From Toxoplasma gondii ME49 (lineage: Eukaryota; Apicomplexa; Conoidasida; Eucoccidiorida; Sarcocystidae), in assembly GCF_000006565.2 (NCBI RefSeq), contig NC_031479.1:3560289-3624288 (forward strand): a DNA stretch of 64,000 nt. The letters are read 5' to 3'. A model generated the notes under the pieces. The model searched no databases and had not been told where the DNA came from. It saw nothing but the letters and a program-made list of their open reading frames with translations. Below are positions 48,053 through 61,328 of the stretch, one piece after another. How positions within the stretch are numbered: the first letter of the stretch is position 1; the number at the start of each line of letters is the position of its first letter. A program made the translations under genes and the position numbers.

Positions 48053-51038
48053 ACTACCGCTGTCTCCGCAGTATCTAGAGAGGAACAATTGGGACGCCTG
48101 CCTACGTAGATGTAGGGTGCCTATTAACATGACGGGGAAGAAGAATGACTGCCACGCCGTGGTGGTGCTCAACTGCGGCAGGGGTGTCTTTCATTGAATA
48201 CGAGTGGAAAAGCTTTTCTGTTTATCGAAGAGTAATCCGCGTAAGTAGCCAAGCGGAAATGCATGTTTCCTGGAAGGTCAGAGGGGCTAGGCAAAGACGT
48301 ACATGCATGTATATGGAAGCCGGGCCTACGTCCGTCTGGGTGTTAGCGTTATAGTCTGTGCGGCTTCGGTCCATTGACAGCCGCAGTAGATATGTAGATC
48401 CACAGTTCGTATATGCGTTACCGGTGGTCTCAGAACCTGTGGATTAACTGCAGACAATTGGGGTTACATCAAGAAAAAGTTTAGGTACACGCTAGTTCGC
48501 GTCCGGCGCACCAAACAATCAAGCGATATACCTTTTCATGCAGACGCGGGAGTAGGATGCTAGCCTCATTTAAGATTTCTGCCCGCATGGGTGGAGCGAC
48601 ACTTTAAAAAATCTTGTTCTCGTCGTTTTGAAAGCTGCTGACGAGACTCGAGTCAGCAACAGGGAGGGATGGGAAGACGGCGCTTGAATTTTCATACTGC
48701 CTTTGTAGCCTCTCTCATCCTCTCTTTCGGTATGCTTTTTTACTGGCGGAGCATCTCGCCTATCGGATTTCCTCACGTGACACGATTCGCAAACGTTTTT
48801 CTGGTTTTATTCACATTGAAATTCTTTTCTACTCCAAAGGCTCGTCTCATTTTGCGCCATTTTCCAGTTTGCAGAATCGTGCACCCTTATTTTTTTTCGT
48901 GGTTCTCTTGTTTCAAGCGATTAAACGTGGCTGACATGTGTTCGCCACGCGCTCACAGGCTTGCACACATATTTATCACTTAAATTTATTTTCATGTATA
49001 TATATAACCATGGGACGCGTACAGTTGTTGCCGATGCGGGTCTCTCTGTGTTTGCAAAGTCAGACAGGAGTTGTCCACAAGGCGTGTGTGAGAGGACAGC
49101 GCGTTATTTTCTTCCTCCCTTTCGGGTACTTTTGGATATTCGAGAACCAGACTAGGCTGAGCACGAATATCCCTCTGTTTTTTGCCTGTGTTTTGCGGGT
49201 CCGTTTCTCCGCCCAGTGCTATGAAGCCTGGCTATGAAGAACATAGTTAGGCGGACCCTTTGGTGGGAGATACGCTCTACGTCAATTTTCCTCCTTGTCT
49301 GTTTGGGAGGGCCTTACCGTGTAGCAGAGGGTAGAGTGTCGAACGGCTTTGTTCGGTGACAGGTTAGTGACTTGCGGGGGAGAAGAAAGCAAGGAACATC
49401 TAAATCGTTTTGTTTCAAAGCGTGGCCGACTGGCGCGATTGTAACTGTTTTCTCTGTGTCACTTTTTAATCAAGGATGGGCTTACTGGAACAGCGCTGTT
49501 GGCAGATTCGTGCGCAGGGCGGGAATATAACGTCGGATGGAGCCAGTAACGCTGTTTATAGGTTGACAGGACTGAACACTGTTCGCTTTTCACAGGTGTC
49601 TGCCACACAGGCGAAGAGACCGAAATGAACAGAGAATACTGTTCTCCGTTCGCGTCTCGTAGGTCGAGAAACGCTTCGAGTCCTTCGCTTTTTCCACGCA
49701 CACAGAAAGGGGTTGTATGCTTCGGCAGTCTACAGTATCTCGTTCGAGTGTTCCAGGAAACCTGTTTCCGGGCAGATGCAGGATAGATTGCGCTTCAACG
49801 CAGACGAAACATCAAAGCTTTAGCCGAAATGTGAAGGTCGAGATAGGCGGCTGTGTACGAGTTTCGCATGGCCGCGACTTTGTGTTGCAGCCGAGAAGAA
49901 ATTGCCAGTCTAAAAACCGTGCACCTTCGGACGTCGTCGGGGCTTTGAGAGAGATGCTTACGGTGATGAAAGTGCCCACTCGAATCCAGTTAAGAAAAGT
50001 GGTAGAGACAAAACGGGAATTTGGAGGGAAGGAAAATCTCGATTGTCACAAGCTCCCCGCTCGCCACCACCTTTGGAGGAACAAAAGTAACTGAGCCAAT
50101 GTACGCGACGCCACGGAACCACGCACAGAGACAGCATATTTTACAGAAGTGGCATGAATCGACAGAATGGGGACAGATCAGCAGGCTTGGTGTGGGAGAC
50201 ACATACCGCAGTAGCCGGGTACACCAGCGACGGCCGGCTTCAACATAGAAACCCGGCGTGGCTTCTTCGGCTCCTGAATCCTTGCTTCACACTTGCATTC
50301 ACTTCAGCTAAGACCTGGGAAAGCACGGTGGCCTTCCCTGCAAAACAGCAATTTTCTGCAGAGGCACGTTGAAGAAATTCTCACGTCCATCTGCATTTTC
50401 CGTCCCGGTCACCCGCTCGAGCCGATCACATGAAAAGCAGGAGATTCATGGAAAAAGAGCTCACAGAGAGACAAAGACATGTTTAGAGATGGCATTGACC
50501 CAGACAAACACGCTTTGCGACAAGCATGTACTTGACTCTTTCCCCCTGTCACTTTCCGCTGCCTGTGTTGAACGACGTGAGAGACACCCGTGATTCACCT
50601 TTTACCTCCATAGCATTCTCAATGAAAACAAATCCTTGACTCTTCGCGTTCTTTGGGCATATATACGCCACGAATACCGTTTCTTTTCCCCTTCCCCGGT
50701 GGTTAAAAAGTGCTTCTTGTGGCTGGTTTCGCCTCCTCCCGCCCTAACCCGTCTCTCACTTCCTATGCCTCTTCCAGCCGCGAGAACACGACCAGCGATT
50801 CACTTGAAAATGTACGGGCTCGCTTGTCTGTGTCGTGTGCTGCCAGCTTGTCTCCACTTTGAACGCTTGCAGACATCTTCGTAATTCCTAGTTGAATTTC
50901 GCACCACTTTCCCGCAGATCTGTTCCCCATCCTTGTCTCCTCCGGATCTAACAGTTACGAGCTGAACCGTTTACTGCCTAGAATGAAGTGGAACTCTATG
51001 CGACTTGGTCTCTGCTTGCGCACTGTGTGCCGGGCCTC
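48053..51038. other. Convergent intergenic region, no gene seen
   Basis: Three kilobases between the stop of the TMEM163-like gene (plus) and the stop of SEL1L (minus). The second copy of the 18-base dispersed repeat lies at 48161-48178. All frames are under about 130 codons and lack domains. I looked here on the minus strand for a further SEL1L exon encoding a transmembrane tail and did not find a convincing one. Confidence 0.6.
48161..48178 (+). repeat. Dispersed 18-base repeat, copy 2
   Basis: Identical to 23651-23668 (GGTGGTGCTCAACTGCGG), 24.5 kb away in the same orientation, about 110 bases after the stop codon of the TMEM163-like gene. Confidence 0.7.
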
Positions 51039-54000
51039 TCAGTTTCTAGGCTTTTGTCCCCACCATCCCCGGCTGAACGCGTTTTCCCCAGGCACTTTCT
51101 GGTTGATTTCTCCACGCCGTTTCTGGATTTTCTCCTTTACTTTGAGGCGACCAATACGAGCTGCGAGACCCCAGCGCTTGAAACGACGCTGAAGAGCCTC
51201 CCGCCAGCCTTGCCCGGGTGTCCCTACCCGCGACCGTAGTGCCTGCTGTGGCCCTGCGGCTGCCTGCGCTTGCTCGGTTTCAGCATAGAACTTGAGGAGG
51301 TCGATGGCGCGACCATACATCCTGCAATGATCACAGAATAGATGCGGCAGAACCGGCGAGCAAACGAACTGCAAAGACGATAGACCAAATACATAAGATA
51401 AATGGTATTCCTCCTGCACAAGAGGCCATAAAGACACACGGAAGTGAATAAGACCCCAAGAGAATCGGCAGGTCTTGACACGTGCGACACGGCCACATGT
51501 TACGTCGTCGACATCAAAATTGAGACACCCAAATAGAGAAAAAGGAATCGTGTCACTAGTGGTAAACGCTGGAGAAACTCGTACCCTGCAGAGCCTCCGC
51601 CTGGATGCTTTCTTGGGGACCCTCTGCACCGAGGGAATGAATTATCACATGCTGCAGTCTTGACAGAACGTCGTGACATGAAGAGGGAAGGAATTCAGTA
51701 TCTTATCAATTCAGTAAATTCAGTGGTTCCGTTTATTCGATTTGAGCTATGCAGTGCTGCCACGCGGATCATGTGGACAGAGGCAGTCTCTACACCTGGT
51801 GGTGTTAGACGTAAATCGATATAAAACCAGCGTTTGCCAGTAGGTACGTCATCATCATGTCACTGAAATGCACAATTACGATGGCGCTCATTTAAGAGAC
51901 CGCACAGTGTTTGAGGGACGTCGAGACTCGGCAGGTTGACGGAAGGCAACGTGTAAACCAGGTGAGTCTTAGAGTAACTTTCGCAGGTGGCAAAATACCG
52001 GCGAAACAAAGCGACGAATCCCGAGAGCTCCGCAGGAAAGGACATTGCTTACGGAGGTGTTAACGACGTCCCCGCTTCATACAGAGACGCCAGGACAGGG
52101 AGGGACCTGTGAACAAACGCACACCAACGCGTTTGTAACTAGCGACTAGCCTGGGTCTGTGTCTGTCGACGTATCTAATTTCTGTCCTCTTGTCAGTCTC
52201 TCTCCTCACTGGACGACCTTCCCATTAATATCCACCTGTAGTGTGGCTCTACACGCACCCGCTGCCTCCACGTCTGTTTATGTTTATCGCCTATAGGCCT
52301 GTCAATGCATCGGAGATCCACGCTTCTGCTCATCCACTTGTTCGCTTCCGTATTGCCATGCAGGCGCACGTTCACCACACTCTACAGCCTGCGAGAGGAC
52401 GGCGGCTTTCAACTGCTTTTGGCCTCACTTCACATCCCCGTGGGCGAGGGATATTTTTAACACTTCAACTGAGAGCTCGGGGCTGGCGATAATAACTCCG
52501 TCGGAGCTGCAGGCAAAAGGAACGAGAACAATGCACAGACAGGTCAATGCACACAGTCTTAATGGACCAGATCCACCGCTTCCACTCTTTCAAGAGACTT
52601 TAGAAAATGCAGCATACTAGAGTATGTGCATGTATACATGCGCATATATATATATATATATATATACGTCGATGGACCATTGCGATTGGTTCTCATCTTT
52701 TGACTTGAGACTAGCCAGGTGAAAGCAGCGCCTGGCAAAAGAGACCGCCAAAGCTAAGTTGAATAAACGGAGGAAATTTGTTCTCGAGGCCTCCAGCACT
52801 CCAAATAGAACAAGGTCTCCCGAGCGTGTGGCCGTGACAAGCGACCTCCGTCTTTGCGGGGTTTGTCGGTTTTTATCCGAGGGGGAGCAGCTGCATTCCG
52901 CTGCCCAATCTGACCGAAAGCGAAGTCAGTGTGCCACAGTTCAGTGCCACTCTTGGGTAAAGTCTTTGCAGAAAAAGACAAAGAGTTGAGTTTTACCTAC
53001 CTGCCGTTAACGTGAATCTTCGCGACTTCGCGTAAAGCTGCAGGGTTGCCTTGCAGAGCGGCTCGATTCCACATGCGGTAGATTTGTGGCAGCAAAGGCG
53101 GCGCCGCGTCTTCTTCAGACATGCCTTCTGAGTCTCCTGTTTCTCCCGTCCAACGCTGCTCTCTCCGTTCCTCTCCCGACTTCACGAACGCGGACTTTTG
53201 TTCTCGCTCTTCTTCTCCCGCGCGTCCTCCTTGGGTCCGTCGCCCGCCACGGGCCTGCTTCTGCCCTCCGTGTTCTCTATTTATCTGACGCCTTGAACCC
53301 CACTCGCGGTCTTCTTCGTCGCTGAGGACTGCTTTTGTGAAGCCTTCACCCTCCAGCTCTCGCTCGCAAGCTTCATCTGTGCAGAGCTCCTCCATCTGGA
53401 GGGGATTCTGGATAAGTCCTTGCTTCGTCCTGGCCTCCAGCGTCTTTCTGTCCACTTCGCGCAGTGCCTTCGATTCCGCTTCTTTGCGTTCTTCACCTCC
53501 CCATAGATCTCCAAAGGCGCTCCAGAGCCAGCGTTTCTTTGTACGACCCGCCGGGTCTGTCTCGTCGCCTCCGCTGTCGCGCGACCGTCTCTGAGAACTC
53601 GGTTTTGGGGAGCTCTTCGCCGCCGTGGACGGACGCGACTCCCATGAAGGCCGAAAGCGACTGTACAGAAACGCTGCATTCGCCTGCGCCACTTCGTAGC
53701 CTTCTTCAGCGGCAAACGCATACGTCAACAACGCTCCTTCCAGGTCGCCCGCCACGTACTGAGAGATTCCTGAGAAGGCACACAAAATCGAGAAGACTTG
53801 CGTGTCGTGTGGCTGGCTCGACGAAGAGAAAATACGTGTAAAACCGATTTCGGCGCGGTTCCACCACCAAGAAAGCGATGCTCCTGACCTGAAAAAAAGA
53901 TCAGTCGGCGAGAAAGCTCAGACGAAGACCAGACAGCCGAAAACAGACGAAGGCGACACGCGGACGAAGACTGCGTGCGAGGAGGCCACAGAGAGAAGGA

Positions 54001-57000
54001 GGAAGAAACTCAGGAGAAACGCATGTAGGAAATCCAGGAAAAAAGCGAACCCACAGAATCCGAGCAACGCCACTGAACAGTCAAGGACGACGCAAATCCC
54101 AATACGTGAAACATGTTTCTGAAAGGAATAACAGCAAAGACAGGAGACGAGAAAGAGAGACGAAAGAAACGAGCAAGAAAGGCGACCGAAGGATCCGTTC
54201 ACATCGTCCGCACATCGACTTGAAAAATCCTTTCCAGAACTGGATGAAGAAACATCACCTTTTCGAACGTCGTCCACCCAGGGTCCCGCTTCAGCTACGA
54301 GTTTGTACGCCTGGAGAAGGAGAGAAACAGAAGAAAACAACGTGAGCACTTGGAAATGCATGTGGACACACGCCAAGGTTCCCCCAGTCTGAAGACAGGC
54401 AAGACATCCACGCTTTTCTCTAATTGACTCCTTTCAAATCACACAGAATATTATACATACTCTAAAGCTTGCAACCAGCAACGGCGAATCCAAGACACAT
54501 CGAGGCAGACAGGGACATCCAGCGTTGTGGTGTTTGTCGCGATGAGCCACGATTGCGAGATGCCCTGAGGAAAGTCTCCGTTCTTTCCCGCGCCCTTTCG
54601 TCTTTGTTGCTTTCGCCTCTGTAGCATCCTCCGCTTTCGCTTGGCTCTTCGCTCTGTGATGATAGGACCTACACTCCACTTCAAGTGCGTGTACACACAT
54701 ACACCCGTGCATTTGTCGACCTGTTTTAGCAGACGTACTCTTAGTGGATTCCTCATGTCTCCATCTGACAATGCGGGCTAAGGGGTTTTGTCTCGGCTTC
54801 TTCCTAGTTTCTTGTACACTCGAGATTTTTTTCCTCCATTCGTTTCTTTGCCCTATTCTGCCGCCTTGGTGCGTTTCTCTCTTGCTCTTCCCTTCAGCCT
54901 CACCAATGCAGCGTCCTCGCAGCTTCTCGCAGTTCCTTTCCCTGCTTCTAGTAATTGAGCTTCTCTCCACGCTGCCAGAATGTAGCCTCCGTCTGCAGCG
55001 CGTTGATAAAGGCGCAGAGCCTTCAGGAGGCGGGCCTGAAGCGCAGCAAGAGCGCATCAGGATTCGCTGCCGCGATTCAAAGAACTACTACCCCCCTGGC
55101 GTCTAAATACATTTCAGAGACATGCCGTGCAATTGCTAGCGGCCAACATGTAGCTGGAGATGTCGCATCAGGATGAAGGGAGGGAAGAAACGGAAAAATA
55201 GCGACCCTCAGGAAGACTTCAGTCGAGACGCAGAGTCGTCCAGGAAGCAGCTCGCCCGTCTACCTCCTTTACACCGGAAAACGTAGTTTCACACATTCAA
55301 ACAAATTGCACACATACGTAGTAGCTGCATATGTCACATCGTCACCCTGCAGGTATCAACGCCGCACTTTAATTTGCCTTCTATCCTCAGAGGGTTCGTC
55401 TCTATGGAGGTCTGAACAAAGGGTCCTCTCGATACGATTCTTCTGAAGGTCCGGAACGCAAAAGAACTCCCAACAGAAGAAACGCTATCATGTCCCTAGC
55501 TTCGTTGCATGCAACGTACCTCGTCATCTTGCGCGTGTCCTACGCGTCTGCCGCGTCCCGCGTTCAAACCGTCTTGCCTTTGCTCGCCGGCGTTCGTTTT
55601 ATGCAGACCGTAAGAGGAGGCTCTCTCGCGTCGGCGCTCTGTCTCGCCCTCAGTCCCTCCCGGAGTGGTTGCCGCTGTGTAGGCCTGAACCTCGATTTCC
55701 CCCAGAAAAAATAAGGCCTCAGGGTATTCCTTTAGAGCCGCCTGTGTGAAGTAGTGAAGGGCCAAGGTTTCATTTCTCGGGATGACAAAGGTGTCCTCCG
55801 CAGAAGTTGGGGAGGACTCCGGCGAGGACGACACGGCAGAGTCGAAGGCCCCATCAACCGGATATTCTGGAGGCCTCCCAGGGGGAGACCCAGAAGACGA
55901 AGTGTAAGGAGAACGCTGGTCACGATGCATCTGCCGCGAATCAGACGCGATGCCCCCCTCAGAGGACGACTGCTCTGAAGACGACGACGGAGCGGCTGCT
56001 CCAAAGTAGTACAAATACCCCAAATAGTTCTGCGACTCCGGGTCTCCCAGGTCTGCGGCCTGCGTTTTAACAACCAGTGAGGAACACACGCCACGCTCTT
56101 CACGTTGGCACCTTGTAATTGGTGAAATCAGGATTCGAGAGACGCGATGGAGACGATCTTCAACTCCACATTTCAAAGTTTGTTATGGCAAGTTCTGAAG
56201 GCAGGGCTAGAATACGTTTTCGAACTTCTATTCTGAAACGGAGTGGTTCCATAGGAATCCTCATGCAGTGGTGACACGTATTTGCGAAGGTATCCTGAAA
56301 TTGACGTTTCACGCAGGAGCACTCTTTGACGCGTCTTGATGAGCATCTCGCGACGCGAGCATGTCATGGGGAAAACGAAGTCGAGAAAACGAACTCGTCT
56401 CACACACCCGCCGACGAAGGACGTTGCGAGGAGAGAAGAGCTGCAAACACCAACTTCAAAGGGCGAGAGGCCCAGACACACCCGAGGGCTCGCGTTCTTC
56501 GCTCTTCGAACCAGCCACCACAAAAACGAATGGACCTGTCGCAGGAGACTCATCGTCATGCATGTGCTCCTGCCTGTCTTTTGGGTTTTCGCTCTGGTTG
56601 TCAGTTTCTCTTTTTCCAGCTGGAAGGATTGATTCCTGGTCGCACCCGCTTGAAGCACTCGACAGCCTTCTGGAAATTCCGCTCGACGCCTTGACCTTGG
56701 AGATAGAGAAGACCAAGGTCTCTCAGCGCAGGCGCCAGACCCTGCTCCGCACTCGCCTTGTAAAGGTCTGCAACTTGGCGCCTACCAGAGGAGGCAGCAC
56801 CAGGACAGAGGCGACAACATGGACCAGACCCATGGAACTCAGCAGAAACTTCGTTCGCTCCTCCTTCACACAGACGGAAGGTACAAGCTCGATCGTGTTT
56901 ACAATCAAGCAATCCCAAAGCAGCGAAATTTGTGATTTCCCCCTCCAAAATGCTGGCAAAAAGAGACTTTTATGTTCAAGTGGCAAACGTTTAATCGGTG

Positions 57001-60000
57001 AATCAAAGAGAGGTACAAGGGACGGACGAAAGCGACGAGGACGTATGCACCTCGTGGAAAACCTAGAGGCGTCTTCTCATCGTTTCTGTGGTGTCGAAGA
57101 GTGCACGGACTCTCGCCTGCGAGGAAGGCTAAGAGTCTAGCGGACGCCCTTTGAATCCGTGTTGAACATGCGACTTACAGTCTCTCTGCTTCGACTTTTT
57201 CTTCGTCAGGAGACGAGCCAGCGGGGTGACGCGCGGGTGCCGGCTGCTGCTCTCGAAGCTTCGCCAACTCGTACTGCGCCATTGGGTTCCCGTCCTTCGC
57301 GTGCTGCTCCCAATATTGCAGAATTTCTTTCTGAAGGCGAACCCCAAAAGCCGAGACCAGAAAACGTCTCTCAGTTGGAAGCCATTCTGGCCACAGGCTG
57401 CAGTGGCGGCGGAGACGGAGCACTCAACATGCGATGCATTTACTTGCGTGGACTTCGGGCCTCGCTCCAGTTCAGGGATTTCGGTGGGCACTGAATCCGG
57501 CGTTCGGCTTCGCGACACACGTCCTCACTTGTTGGGTCTGCACTGTTTGCAGTTCGCGCCACTGCGCCGTCGTCTGTTCGGTTAGGCGGTCGCCCTCGCC
57601 CAGTGGAGGCGGAGGCCCGCTGGTGTCTACTTCGCCTTCGGCTGGCGAAGGCGCCAAAAACTGGACAGCTCTCTCCGCTGCAAACTGAAAAACGTTTCGA
57701 CAACGGGACGCGAAACATGTGCGGCGACCCCACTCTGGTGTCTAGGAACAGAGGGCGGCGGTACGCTGCCAAAAGCGCGAGCGAACAGCAGACGCCTGAC
57801 TCCGCCAGTGTCCAGACGGAAGAGACAGCAAGAGACACGTCTTCGACACAGAGAAGGCAGAGCCATCGCCTGCGAATGGAGGCCAAGAAAATGCTCAACC
57901 ACGAAAGAAACAGCGATTCGAGGTAGTCTCTCGGATGAAGTGAGAGGGGGCAGGACCGCCACAGTCTGGTCTGTTCCTTGATGATGAATGGAACAGGAAA
58001 CGAGAACTAAAGAGAGAAACTGTGGCTTTCTTCTTCAAATTGAGGGCGCAACGCGAGTGCGGTGTCACCTGAAACGCATGTCCTGGACACTCGCGTTTTA
58101 TAGTCTACTGTGGCCCCACAGGGTAGTTAAGACGATGAGACTACTGTAGAAATGAAATCAAGTGAAAAAGTTCATGTCCCCGCACAACCAAGTTACGCAG
58201 GGTCATTTGAGAATCAGTTCCGCGCCCTGTGGTTTCTCAGTACCTTGTAGTAGCGAAGCGCGGCTTCGCAGTCTGCAACGACGCCGTCTCCGTGCAGGAA
58301 CCTGGCGAAGCGAGAGACGAAGAAAAACCGAAAGGAGATCAGAAGAAGCCAGAGACTGAACGGCGAAGGCAGCGAGAGAGATGGAAAGCGAGGCGGGAGA
58401 GAGCAGGAAGCGACAGGCAGATGGAGAGACGGGCACGACGACAGAAAACGGAGACGAGAGAGGAGGACACCCCATGTACACGAAGCAGGAAAGGAGGCGT
58501 TCAAAGAAAAAGTGGAAGAGGTCAGGAGAGAGGGAGAAAAAGTGAGCCTGAAACTTTCAACAGAACAACAGGGCTCGAAAACGTGCGACACACCAGCGCC
58601 AAGAAACGCGACATTCAACACAGAGACGAAGGCGAAGTGAGTCGACCCTTGTACACAGAAGATGGCCGCGGCGCTCACGGAAAGCCGGAAAAGAGATCGT
58701 CCATTCCGATGACTACAGCGGTTCACGAGATGGACACTCGCCCTGAGAGGCAGCGATCTTCCAGGTTCCTCTGCCATTAATTCGATGCATGATGCCTCAA
58801 TCCGAGAGACATGTCGAACCACGATGCCTAGAAGACCGTCGGGAGAGCGCCTTGTGTCACTTCAACAGGGAGAATGTTTCTGTTTCTGCGACAGACGACC
58901 TCGTCGACACACGGGGTTGCGCGTTGCCCGTCTCCCCGTCGTCTGCGTCTCCCTTTTCTACGTCTACCAGCTTCGCTGGACTCACCGGAATCCCGTGGCG
59001 AGAACTGCGGGGATGTAGTCCGTAAGCGACGCGAGGTAGTGAAGGCGGGTGGCTTCCGCCTCGTTGGGCTGCAGTGCAAAGAAGCGCGATACGGAGCGAC
59101 AGAGAGGGAGACAGTCAGATTTCGAGAACCGGACCGGCAGCAGCTACGTGTGTCTCTAAACAGTCTCGAAAAGCACTTCAACTCCACCACAACTGTATAC
59201 GCAGGGATGCCTGTGAGGACAGCGAGAGAGAGAGAGAAATGTTACACGAAGGGAGCAAAGTCAGAGAGAGAATAAGGCTTAGGAAAGAAGGGCAGAAGGA
59301 AAACACAGCAGGAAGTTGAAAATACAGACTTCGACAAGACTAAGAGAATCGGAAGAAAACCGATAAAAACATGCGATCAAGGCGGCCTCAGAAAGTCAAG
59401 CGCGGATTTCGAATCTCTCGTTTGTCCAGAAGGATCGCTTGAAAGACTGTCAGTCGTCCACCCCTCACGCATCGGCGCCGCCTATCTCAAAGTCTTCAAG
59501 GCCACTGACACGGCAAAGGGGAAACGCCTGGTAAGATGGAACGCGGCGAAACTCGTACCTCCAGAGAACCGAGGCCGACAGCGTAAGCCACACCGAGCGC
59601 ATGCAGCGCAGGTCCGTAGCCGAGAAGGGCCGCAGCTCGGAAGTCGCGGACAGCACTGTTCAGATCACGCACGGTGCGCCCAAGGACTCCCGGATATCCT
59701 GACAGAGAAATTGGAGAGTATAGCGAGGAGATGTCTAACAAGAGAGGAGAGGCGGAGGAAGGGAGCTTATATGCTTGGAGGAATGGGAGGTTAAGAAATG
59801 AAAGAAGACGGATAAACACAAGAGAGACTCTGGATTGCGTCAGATGCACATGGAATGACGAAGAAGGCAGAGTGCGACCGGAGGACCAGAGTCGAAGGAA
59901 GGAAAAGCAAGTGCTTGATAGAGCTTGACACGCAAACCTGTGAGACATAACGTCACAATCGAGAGGTCGAGAGAAAGGAAACAACGGCAGAGGGTAGACC

Positions 60001-61297
60001 AGAACTGTCTGGAGCCTGTCGCAAGGCGTTCCTACCGCGAACTTGCATATCTCCCAACTCGTAAAGAGCCTGTGCAGTTGCCGCGTCGGGGCGTCCTTCT
60101 GAGGCCTGTGAAGAGGAGAGAAGAGGAAGGAGAATCAGAACACAGCTAGGACAGCTAGAGGGAATCGAGAGGAAACGCTGATAAGAGGAAACAGAGCAAG
60201 AGGAACGGAGGAGCGAAAGGCACTCAAAGGCAGAACCGCCAAAGCCACAGACGCACCCGCGAGGTGAGAGCGAGGCGAAACGCGTAGAAAGAAAAAGAAG
60301 AAGACACAGAGAATCTGGGTGTGCAAAAGCGGCTGAGTGACAACAGATGAAGGATTGTTAGAACCGGAGAAAGGGAAAGAAAACAGTGCCTTTTCGAAGA
60401 CGCATCTCTGCCGCATCAGCGAAGCGCTAGACAGACGCGGGGAGACGCAGAGACAAGGCTTGGCCTCACGAGTCTCACAGAAACTCCTGCGACGGCCTGG
60501 AGCCTCCAAAAAAACAGAAGCGAAAACGAGAAACACCAGCGCCTCCTTTCCTAGGGTGTAGTGTCACATCATCTGCCTGAGGATGCACAGCCATTTGTCT
60601 TCAGCGTTTGCATGTGCACAGAAGCAGCTACGTCAACCCCAAGAGAACTGCAGACACAGAGACAGAACGAAATGCAGGCACATACGTAAACAAGTTGAAA
60701 GGCAGGTGTAGAAGCGAAAAACGTCTCCCGCATAGAGTGCAGTGGGATTCATGCAGCCTTGCTCAACCCGGAGACAAGCCAGCGGAGACAGAACGACAGG
60801 GTAGCATGCGTCTGATGACAGCTCCACACCGGCAGACGCGTGCAGACACAACCGGACATCTGTGACAGCATTTCTCCCTGCTCTCTTGAGGCGATACTTC
60901 TGCTCAGGAGAAAGCGTACCAGTTGTCGCAAGAGCTCTGTGGCTTTCGGGAAATCCACAAGTTTGCCATTTTCTCCGTATCTGCGAATCCAACGCGCCAG
61001 ACACAGCTCCCGCACAAAGAACGGAACTGTTTCTCTTCGGCGACGCTCGGGTGTGCACGAACGCGCGTAGAACCAGTCGGAACAGACGATCACGAAAACG
61101 CAAATGCGAAGAAAACGCAGACACAGGCGCGTTCGAAACAACAAGACTCTACAGGGTTCTCAACCCCACAAAGTCTTCTCCATACTCCCCTGTATCCACC
61201 TAGATACATGCATATATGTACGCATACAGAGAGATATACAGATACATATATATATATATATATATATATCACCGTGTAGCACTCTCTCTGTCGAGAA

Positions 61298-61328
<31 letters not shown>

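Noticed and set aside
54434..55057. 207-codon minus frame, considered as a further SEL1L exon (HLAIVAHRDK...VASFR)
   Set aside because: Splicing from the donor at 54904 directly to the exon at 54259-54310 is in phase and restores the family order GTARSCEDAAL-AYKLVAEAGPW, so this stretch is intron.
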